Origin: Willaertia magna
Lineage: Eukaryota > Heterolobosea > Eutetramitea > Acrasida > Naegleriidae
Direction: 5' to 3'
DNA length: 34,473 nucleotides
Assembly (NCBI GenBank): GCA_902984215.1
Contig: CADWAF010000341.1
Coordinates: 1-34,473 of the forward strand
The notes under the pieces are model-generated. The model worked only from the letters and a program-made list of their open reading frames with translations, was not told the origin of the DNA and did not search any database. The position numbers and the translations under genes were made by a program. Below, piece by piece: positions 1 through 7,198 of this stretch. Every line of letters starts with the position of its first letter. The first letter of the stretch is position 1.

Positions 1-14
1 ACTCAAAAAAAATA

Positions 15-3000
15 ATGATATTCAAAACCTGCTTGCTTTTTCTTCTTTTCTCTCTATTACTACTCTACCTACCCGCACCTTCTGTTCAGACTTTTGCATG
101 TAATGGGACATTAGATTCATCTAATGACGTTTGTTCAGGAAGAGGTGCCTGTATTGGAACAGACTTATGCATTTGTGTAAAATTTGACAACAGAAACTCA
201 CAAGGAAATGTAATGACCTCTCCAAAGTCTAGTACTGGTCTTTATACTTCTTCTCTTCTTCTAACATCAGCTAATGGTAGATTTCAATTTCATCTTAGTT
301 CCTCTACTCTTGGTGTTTCAGATGAGACACGACCAGGTCAATGGGCTTATGAAAGATTTATTTATCAAACAAAAACTTTTGTTTGGCCAACAGGCGTTAA
401 AGTTGGGTTTTTTTTATTGGACACTGGAAATATGGAGTTAAGACTTGAGTCAGGTACCGTAATATGGGAATCTAACACTACTGGTATAGGAAATATGCCC
501 TATAATTTATTGATGTTAGATGATGGTAATTTAGCTTTGTTTGATTCACTTAAAACAAAGATTTGGGAAACAAATAGTAGTGTACCTGGATTACCATACA
601 CGAAGTTTGCGGGCCGATTTTGTGAAAGTCACGAATGTTTTGGAGTTTTATACAATGAAACTAATGTTTGTAGTGGAAATGGTACGTGTACAGCTTATAA
701 TACATGTCAATGTAAAGATGGACATTATGGAGCTAATTGTGAACTATACAAATGTCATGATATTTTAGGTAATGAAACAAATGTTTGTGGTGGTCATGGT
801 AAATGCGTTGGAACTAATCAATGTGCTTGTAACTCTGGATATGATGGTCCTAAATGTCAAGAAACGACCTGTGGAGGAATATCGTCTTATAATATAGAAA
901 GTGTTTGTTCAGGACATGGACTTTGTACTGGTTTCAATCAGTGTACTTGTCTTGATTTTAATAGTTCACTAATTTATAACAATAACTCTCTAACATTTCC
1001 AAACACATTTAATCAAACTAACTATTTAATTTCATCAAACAATCGTTTTAAATTTATGATAGACGATTATGGAAATGGTACGATATATGATTCACAATTA
1101 AAAACATATAAACAAGTGTGGAAAGGTATACCATTTACTTCTCCATATCAATTAATTGCATACTCGAATGGTTTTTTGGAAGCAAAGAATAATAACAGTC
1201 AAATTATGTGGGGATCGAATGCTGAAGCATTGGGTTTTCCTCCTTATCGTTTATTGTTACAATCTGATGGTAATTTAGTTATTACTTATCCTGGTGGTTT
1301 AGTTTGGTCATCTAAAACAGGTGTTGCTGGCTTAATGAATGATTATATATATGGTGGTGAAAATTGTCAAATGAAGAAATGTTATGGAATACTGTCAAAT
1401 GACACAAATGTTTGTAGTGGTCATGGTGAATGTATTGGACCAGATAATTGTGTTTGTCAATCAGGTTGGAGGGGTTCAAGTAATTGTTCTGTTTATACTT
1501 GTGATAGTTTAAATAATTGTAACAATCACGGTGTTTGTGTTGGTAATAATACCTGTAGCTGTCAATCAGGGTGGCGAGGATCAAATAATTGCAGTATTTT
1601 TACATGTGATTCCTTAAATAATTGTAACGATCATGGTATTTGTATTGGAAATAACACTTGCAGTTGTCAATCTGGTTGGTTAGGAGCAAATAATTGCAGT
1701 AAATTTTCTTGTGAAGAAAGAAATTATTGTGGAACCAATGGAACTTGTATTGGACCAAACGAATGTCATTGTAAAGATAACTGGTTTGGTAGTAACTGTA
1801 CAATACCTTCATGTTTTGGTATTTTAGCTAACGAATCAAGTGTTTGTGGAGGTAAAGGCCAATGTCAAACTGTTAACTCTTGTAAATGTGACGATGGTTA
1901 TTATGGACCTAGTTGTTCTATTCCAGTATGTTATGGTGCTCTTGCAAATGAAGTAAATGCATGTAATGGCCATGGTTCTTGTTTAAGCAAGGATCATTGT
2001 AAATGTGACAGTGGTTGGTATGGTGATGCTTGTTCTGTACCAAATTGTTATGGTACTTTAGCAAACAATTCATTAGTTTGTAGTGGAAATGGACAGTGTA
2101 TGGGTCCAGATTTTTGTAAGTGCAACAGCACTCATGGTGGTGCTAACTGTAATATTCCTTACTGCTATGGAGTGTTAGCTAACGAAACTTCAGTTTGTGG
2201 CGGTCATGGTTCGTGTTCCAATCCTAATACTTGTGAATGTCAACCTGGATGGAAAGGAAATTCAAATTGTTCAATTGCTTCTTGTGAATATGTGAACAAC
2301 TGTTCTGGAAATGGTACATGTATAGGTCCAAATCAATGTTTGTGTAAAAATGGTTTTCAGGGATCAAATGATTGTAGTGTAATCAGTTGCGTTAATGTAA
2401 ATCACTGTTCCAATCATGGTTATTGCAGTGGACCAGATCAATGTACTTGTGATTCAGGCTGGAAAGGAAATGCAAATTGTTCTTCTCCTTCTTGTGAGAA
2501 TGTCAACTATTGTTCCAATCGTGGTTATTGTCTAGGTCCTAACCTATGTGCCTGTGGTGATGGTTGGAAAGGAAATGCAAACTGTTCTTCAGTCAGTTGT
2601 GAATTACTACAAGATTGTAATGGAAAAGGTACTTGTATTGGATCAAATCAATGTGAATGTCTATCTGGATGGAAAGGTTCACTAAGTTGTTCCGTTCCAA
2701 GTTGTGAAAATCTTAGTAATTGTAACGGAAATGGTGTGTGCTCTAAATCTAACGTTTGTTCGTGCTTTGAGAGATATGGATCTTATGATTGTAAATTTTT
2801 AAAACTGTTAAGCTCAGAAATATTAATTAACGGTAAATTGGATGGTATTGAGAAAGTTACAACATTTAGTTTGTCAGTCAAGATTGACAAGAATGTCAGT
2901 ACTCCAATTTTTTATAATTATTATATTCCAAACGTTTTGAATCAAACTACACAAAGTGAAAATTGTAATGTTTTAATCCAATCAAAAGGAAGCTATCCAT

Positions 3001-5462
3001 TGACTGTTACAATTTATTCTGCGGAAAGACCAGAATTTATTCATGGAAATCAAATGGTGACTTTAAACGTTGCTGAATTTAAAGACAATTCACTTGCTGA
3101 TTTAAATGTCAATGATATTTATGATATCGCTAAAAACGATGACGTTTTCAAAAGTGAAAATAAGACAGCTATCATTAATCAACTCGTTTCAGCAACTAAA
3201 AAAGAAATAATTACCACAGTTGACCAAGGAGAAAAAGCCCTTTTTATTTATGAAACAGTAGTTAAATATTCAAACATTCCAGTTTCAAATAATATCACTT
3301 CACAAATCAATCAAATTTCTAACGTTTTGTTAGAATCTAAAAAGAATGGAACCACAACTGACTATAAGATTGAAACAAGTGTTTCTTCTATTTTTACAAT
3401 TTTAGATAATATTTTACAACAAACTAATTCTTCATCAACCATTTCAGATACAAATGAATTAAAAAGTAACACAGAAAGAACTATTCAAACTTCACTTTCT
3501 TTATTATCCCTTAGTTCTTCTATAAGTAATAAAAGAATTGAAGGAAAGGCAATGAACTTGTTATTTAAAAGAATTTCAAATGAAACAAAAGAAACAAATT
3601 TAAATATTACAAGTGAATATCAATTTAAAATTCCAACTAATAATAATTTAAATGAAGGAAATGTTTCCTATGGAGCTGTAATGATTGGTGACAGTCAACT
3701 ATACAAAACGTCAGACGTATCACTTTCAAATGTTTTCCAACTTAAAACATTTGTAAATGGAAATTACGTTCCATTAAGAAACTTAAAAAATCCAATTGCC
3801 ATTTCCTTTAAATTAGAAAAAGGTGACATTTCTTTCAATTCTTCCACTAGTTACAGTTGTAAATATTTTAATGAAGAGGCACAAGAATGGAGAACTGACG
3901 GTTGTAAAAGCACTGGTTATTCCATAGTCAACGGTTTTATTGTAATGAATTGTGAATGTGACCACACTACGAGTTTCCTAACTTTCTTAGAATTTAGTTC
4001 AAAATCAAATAACACTTCAGTAGCACAAATAGTTTTATCAAGTATTTATTTAATAATAATTATTTTAATATTTATTGGATTATTAGTATTTAGAAAAGAA
4101 CCAATTGTAAAATCAAGATTTTTAACGCCTTATATTGGTTTATTAGCTCTATTTATTGATAATTTATTTTCAGGGATTATATCAAATGCCATCTTTCAAC
4201 AAACAAAAATCTATTCAACTTCAACTACACAGTCGGCTGCAGATATTTTAGGAAATGTTGCTGTTATAATTTCAACAATGATGACATTAATTGCAATAGG
4301 AACTTATTTAATTGAAATTATTAGATATTTATTAGTAAGATATTTATATGAATTATTAAATGAAAATCCAAAAATAGAAAAGAAACCATTATTAAAATTA
4401 TTTACTTCAAAATTAATTTATATAATTTCTTGCTTTACAATAGGAATTCCAGTAATTATTTATTTCGTAATATTTGTAATTTTAAGAAGATTTGATGTTA
4501 TTTCAGCAATTGCCTTTTCAAGTATTACTACCATTACATTTTTTGTATTGATTATTTTATTTTCTGTAGTAATATTTACCGTTTTTGGAATAGATATTTA
4601 TTTTACAACAAAATATAAACAATTTACAAATGAGTTGACTGAAATGATGAAAAAGAATGTGACAACAGAAACAGATAACAACAATAATAAGAAATTTAAG
4701 AAATTTAATCACAAAAATTATCAAAATATTTTACAAAACTTCTTTGTTTACAATGATAATTTACTTTTCCGTTCTGAAGCTTGTATTTTCCTTTTTGGTT
4801 TAATATTTTTCATAATTTCATTTTGTATTGGATTTTCATTGTTAGCTAAAGAAGGACAGAAAGATAGACAACAATTATCTGAAGTAATTTTAGCTTTCGA
4901 TTTAATTAGAAATGTTTTATGGATTACTTTATTTGGTGGATATATTGTTTGTGCAATTCTTTATAAGAAAGTGAAAAGTGTCATTAATCAAAAGTCAACT
5001 GCCACCACAAATAAGAAAACTACAAAAGAAGAAGAGAACAAGAATGAAGATGATATAACTGGTTCACTTACCTTAATTTTAAAACAAAACGATATCTTTT
5101 CACTATTTAAACAATACGCAAAACAAGAATTTTCATTAGAAAATGTTTACGCTTTTGCAGATCTAGAATACATTAAAGATTTACAAAAAAAGAACAAAGA
5201 AGATGAGATTTGGAAAGAATTAGATGATTTTAAATTAAAATATTTAGAAGCAAATACAAATATGGAATTAAATGTATCTTCTGAATTAAAGAAGAGTGTA
5301 AATAAGAATTTAAAAGAAAGAAAAGAATTAAAGAATTTATTGGAAGATATTGAAAGTGCAATTGTAATTAATTTGGGAGATACTTATTCAAGATTTATTG
5401 AAACTGAGGAATACTTATTGTTGGAAAGAATTAATGAATTAAAAGAACAAATAAAAAATTAA
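15..5462 (+). CDS. Adhesion-GPCR-like receptor: EGF repeats, two B-lectin domains, GAIN/GPS, 7TM, RGS
   Basis: Single exon, 1815 aa; the ATG at 15 precedes a hydrophobic signal peptide (about residues 1-27). The ectodomain holds about 17 six-cysteine EGF-like/tenascin-type units (first at about 28, most between 455 and 925). Two bulb-type lectin domains interrupt them at about 60-205 and 315-440. The second keeps the mannose-binding pattern QxDxNxV (Q416, D418, N420, V422). A GAIN-like stretch (about 935-1330) ends in a GPS motif: C1282, W1292, C1298, C1313, C1315, H1317, with T1318-T1319 at the usual cleavage site. Seven hydrophobic helices follow at about 1337-1362, 1369-1394, 1407-1436, 1467-1491, 1502-1530, 1589-1612 and 1629-1650. 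A C-terminal RGS domain (about 1680-1800) keeps the E1709-N1710 pair typical of the Galpha-facing side. Inference: a surface receptor that binds glycan or matrix, signals through a heterotrimeric G protein, and carries its own GTPase accelerator. The promoter lies outside the window. The domain calls are firm; ligand and GPS self-cleavage are unknown. Confidence 0.9.
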   Translation: MIFKTCLLFLLFSLLLLYLPAPSVQTFACNGTLDSSNDVCSGRGACIGTDLCICVKFDNRNSQGNVMTSPKSSTGLYTSSLLLTSANGRFQFHLSSSTLGVSDETRPGQWAYERFIYQTKTFVWPTGVKVGFFLLDTGNMELRLESGTVIWESNTTGIGNMPYNLLMLDDGNLALFDSLKTKIWETNSSVPGLPYTKFAGRFCESHECFGVLYNETNVCSGNGTCTAYNTCQCKDGHYGANCELYKCHDILGNETNVCGGHGKCVGTNQCACNSGYDGPKCQETTCGGISSYNIESVCSGHGLCTGFNQCTCLDFNSSLIYNNNSLTFPNTFNQTNYLISSNNRFKFMIDDYGNGTIYDSQLKTYKQVWKGIPFTSPYQLIAYSNGFLEAKNNNSQIMWGSNAEALGFPPYRLLLQSDGNLVITYPGGLVWSSKTGVAGLMNDYIYGGENCQMKKCYGILSNDTNVCSGHGECIGPDNCVCQSGWRGSSNCSVYTCDSLNNCNNHGVCVGNNTCSCQSGWRGSNNCSIFTCDSLNNCNDHGICIGNNTCSCQSGWLGANNCSKFSCEERNYCGTNGTCIGPNECHCKDNWFGSNCTIPSCFGILANESSVCGGKGQCQTVNSCKCDDGYYGPSCSIPVCYGALANEVNACNGHGSCLSKDHCKCDSGWYGDACSVPNCYGTLANNSLVCSGNGQCMGPDFCKCNSTHGGANCNIPYCYGVLANETSVCGGHGSCSNPNTCECQPGWKGNSNCSIASCEYVNNCSGNGTCIGPNQCLCKNGFQGSNDCSVISCVNVNHCSNHGYCSGPDQCTCDSGWKGNANCSSPSCENVNYCSNRGYCLGPNLCACGDGWKGNANCSSVSCELLQDCNGKGTCIGSNQCECLSGWKGSLSCSVPSCENLSNCNGNGVCSKSNVCSCFERYGSYDCKFLKLLSSEILINGKLDGIEKVTTFSLSVKIDKNVSTPIFYNYYIPNVLNQTTQSENCNVLIQSKGSYPLTVTIYSAERPEFIHGNQMVTLNVAEFKDNSLADLNVNDIYDIAKNDDVFKSENKTAIINQLVSATKKEIITTVDQGEKALFIYETVVKYSNIPVSNNITSQINQISNVLLESKKNGTTTDYKIETSVSSIFTILDNILQQTNSSSTISDTNELKSNTERTIQTSLSLLSLSSSISNKRIEGKAMNLLFKRISNETKETNLNITSEYQFKIPTNNNLNEGNVSYGAVMIGDSQLYKTSDVSLSNVFQLKTFVNGNYVPLRNLKNPIAISFKLEKGDISFNSSTSYSCKYFNEEAQEWRTDGCKSTGYSIVNGFIVMNCECDHTTSFLTFLEFSSKSNNTSVAQIVLSSIYLIIIILIFIGLLVFRKEPIVKSRFLTPYIGLLALFIDNLFSGIISNAIFQQTKIYSTSTTQSAADILGNVAVIISTMMTLIAIGTYLIEIIRYLLVRYLYELLNENPKIEKKPLLKLFTSKLIYIISCFTIGIPVIIYFVIFVILRRFDVISAIAFSSITTITFFVLIILFSVVIFTVFGIDIYFTTKYKQFTNELTEMMKKNVTTETDNNNNKKFKKFNHKNYQNILQNFFVYNDNLLFRSEACIFLFGLIFFIISFCIGFSLLAKEGQKDRQQLSEVILAFDLIRNVLWITLFGGYIVCAILYKKVKSVINQKSTATTNKKTTKEEENKNEDDITGSLTLILKQNDIFSLFKQYAKQEFSLENVYAFADLEYIKDLQKKNKEDEIWKELDDFKLKYLEANTNMELNVSSELKKSVNKNLKERKELKNLLEDIESAIVINLGDTYSRFIETEEYLLLERINELKEQIKN
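1500..1709 (+). repeat. Two adjacent near-identical 105-bp EGF-repeat units
   Basis: Units 1500-1604 and 1605-1709 inside the receptor gene each encode 35 residues starting CDSLNNCN and sharing CSCQSGW. They differ by scattered, mostly synonymous or conservative changes. They are closer to each other than to neighbouring EGF units, which suggests recent in-frame duplication. Confidence 0.8.
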
Positions 5463-5496
5463 TTCTGCGCTATTAAAAAATAAGAACAAGTTTGTC

Positions 5497-5502
5497 AAAA
5501 AA
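5497..5502 (-). terminator. T6 tract after the 5S-like fragment (Pol III-type terminator)
   Basis: On the minus strand six T residues follow directly after GTAGA at the 3' end of the 5S-like segment, where a 5S gene would terminate RNA polymerase III. Confidence 0.6.
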
Positions 5503-5583
5503 TCTACAGCACTACAAGTTCCCGAGAAGTCTCCCATCTCAGTACTAGTGTAGCCCTACTGTGCTTAACTTCTCAAATCTAAC
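5503..5583 (-). pseudogene. 5S rRNA-like 3' fragment
   Basis: On the minus strand the segment matches the 3' two thirds of eukaryotic 5S rRNA: GAAGTTAAGC (A-box region, 5563-5572), CTAGTACTGAGATGGGAGAC (C-box region) and GTGCTGTAGAT at the end. The helix pairings expected there are kept (CTACA with TGTAG, GAGA with TCTC), so it is not random similarity. Upstream of about 5583 the match stops. No ATCTACAGC-like 5' strand exists to close helix I with the 3' GCTGTAGAT. The canonical 5' domain is therefore missing, which makes this a truncated or 5S-derived sequence rather than a normal 5S gene. The internal Pol III promoter elements look intact, so it may still be transcribed. An unusual but real 5S with a strongly diverged 5' half is less likely. 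Confidence 0.75.
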
Positions 5584-5673
5584 TATCAATTTGATAAACT
5601 TATCAATTCCTATTAATTAAACAGATAGTTATTGTTGTTTTAATTTTGTTGTGAACTGAACATCTTTTGTTTA

Positions 5674-5834
5674 AAAACTGCAAGAAAGTTAGTCTAACTA
5701 AGTCTTGTAGTTTTGCCGAGGTATACTTGTCTAAATTCACTTTTTGATGGATGGGAGATTAACCAGGAATATGGCAATCAACCCACTACTCTCTTTGAGA
5801 GTATGAACTGCGAGAAAAAACAATAAGATTGTTT
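5674..5834. other. Cluster of three hairpins, possible structured RNA
   Basis: Hairpin 1: 5674-5685 pairs with 5703-5714 (12 pairs including one G-U if read from the plus strand), enclosing a second stem 5687-5691/5695-5699 with a 3-base loop. Hairpin 2: 5787-5793 pairs with 5797-5803 over a TTT loop. Hairpin 3: 5818-5824 pairs with 5828-5834 over an AAG loop. Between hairpins 1 and 2 lies TGGATGGGAGA, identical to the 5S C-box core. I could not match the block to a known RNA family (tRNA, U-snRNA, SRP, RNase P, box C/D all considered). Confidence 0.4.
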
Positions 5835-6210
5835 CTTGTAGGAGCAATTTGGTGATTGTTTTAGGTTGTGAGCAGATATTCCTAAATTCGTTTTTAACAG
5901 CCACAAAATAAAGTTCAGTATTATGGTTGTTTTATTGTTGTCAATAATAAGCTAACAATCTTCAAAATCTTTTTCAGGCCAAGGCAAAGTATCCATAAGA
6001 AGTTTTAAATGTGATCAAAAATCTGTCAAATGTTGATCTGCCTTTCTTCTTCTTTAACAACAAAAACAATTTCTTAAAACAAAACCTAATTTCCTTCCTA
6101 ACCTATCATGTTTTAACCTCTGTATTGTTTAAATTTAAAAACTTTAAAATTCAAAACTTTTTGTAACGTTTATTTTCCTTAGGAAAATACTTGAAATTAA
6201 AATCAAAAAA

Positions 6211-7155
6211 ATGTCTCAAAGCAATAAAAGCTTAATCCCTTCCGATGCCATATTTAGACATAAAGTAGTTTTATCAACTAGATGGGTAGATGAAGATAAT
6301 CAAAAAGTATTAAATAATGCAATTTATTTAACTTTATTTGAAGAAGCAAGAACTGACTATTTTGGACCAAATACTTTAAATTTATTAAATCCAAATACTT
6401 TAACATTTCCATTCGTTTTATTAAAATGTGATTTAAGATGTTTAGCTCCAGGTAAAGGTTTTAAGAAAGTTGATGTTTTTATTAGAACGTCAAATGTTGG
6501 GACATCATCTTTTACACAACAATATCGAGTTGTTTATGAAAAGGAAGTTTGGTGTGAAGCAGAAGCTATAATTGTATATTATAATTTTGAAAAGAAAACA
6601 AAAGAAAATATTCCAGAAGAATGGCGTGAAAAGATTTTAAAATATGAAAAATTTGATTATCATCCAATTGTCACAAATGTCAGAACAAATAAGGAAATAC
6701 CTTTAAAAGTTGGAATGTACGCAGAAATTTCAAAAAGATTTACAAAAGAACATGTTAAAAGATTTGCTGAATTATCTGAAGATTATAATCCACTTCATTT
6801 AGATGATGAATTTGCAAGTAAGACAAGATTTAAAAAACCTATTGTTCATGGACAATTATTAACTTCATTAATTTCTGGATTATTAGGTGCACATTTACCT
6901 GGAGATGGAACTATTTATATGGAACAATCCTATAAATATAAATTACCTTTATTTGTAGGTGAAAGAGTGAAAGCAAGGGTAGAAATTGAATCTATTGATT
7001 TACAAAGAAAAATTGTAAATTTAATTACAAATTGTTATAAAGGTGATAAAGAGATTGGTGAAGGACCTGAAACTTTAATTATGGAAGGAAAAGCAAAGGT
7101 TATGGTTCCAGCTCAAGCTTTAGGTGTTTCACAAGATAAAACAAGTAAATTGTAG
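6211..7155 (+). CDS. Double-hotdog protein: 4HBT-like thioesterase fused to MaoC-like hydratase, C-terminal SKL
   Basis: Single exon, 314 aa. The first hotdog (about 10-135) starts with the 4-hydroxybenzoyl-CoA thioesterase-type pattern around W25-V-D27-E-D29 and continues LNNAIYLTLFEEAR. The second (about 165-305) is a MaoC/(R)-enoyl-CoA hydratase fold with the hydratase motif D191-YNPL-H196, the Asp and His that act in PhaJ-type enzymes, followed by KPIVHGQL. The protein ends in SKL, a canonical type-1 peroxisome targeting signal; no mitochondrial presequence is visible. Inference: a peroxisomal enzyme acting on acyl-CoA or enoyl-CoA intermediates of fatty-acid oxidation. Which half is catalytic is unproven; in eukaryotic type-2 hydratases two hotdogs pair and only one keeps the active site. 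It converges with the hydrolase gene at 7199-9647, only about 43 bases away. Confidence 0.85.
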   Translation: MSQSNKSLIPSDAIFRHKVVLSTRWVDEDNQKVLNNAIYLTLFEEARTDYFGPNTLNLLNPNTLTFPFVLLKCDLRCLAPGKGFKKVDVFIRTSNVGTSSFTQQYRVVYEKEVWCEAEAIIVYYNFEKKTKENIPEEWREKILKYEKFDYHPIVTNVRTNKEIPLKVGMYAEISKRFTKEHVKRFAELSEDYNPLHLDDEFASKTRFKKPIVHGQLLTSLISGLLGAHLPGDGTIYMEQSYKYKLPLFVGERVKARVEIESIDLQRKIVNLITNCYKGDKEIGEGPETLIMEGKAKVMVPAQALGVSQDKTSKL

Positions 7156-7198
7156 TAAACAATTTGTTACAACGCGTTTTAATTTAAACAATTTATTT

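Larger units (their letters stand above)
5463..6210. other. Non-coding interval between receptor and hotdog gene
   Basis: About 750 bases with no credible coding frame. Left part: a 5S rRNA-like fragment on the minus strand with a T6 tract. Middle: three hairpins (5674-5834) and a segment at about 5748-5758 resembling the 5S internal promoter C box on the plus strand. Right part (about 5880-6210): pyrimidine- and A-rich leader sequence directly upstream of the ATG at 6211, presumably promoter and 5' UTR of that gene. GC is visibly higher in 5500-5880 than in other spacers here. Confidence 0.7.

Noticed and set aside
1312..1812. Long open frames on the minus strand within the receptor's EGF region.
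   Set aside because: They mirror the repetitive Cys/Gly/Asn codons of the EGF units and encode His/Tyr/Asn-rich sequence without any domain.
5640..5900. Candidate U-snRNA, SRP RNA, RNase P or box C/D snoRNA in the hairpin region.
   Set aside because: None of the diagnostic motifs of these families was found in the right order.
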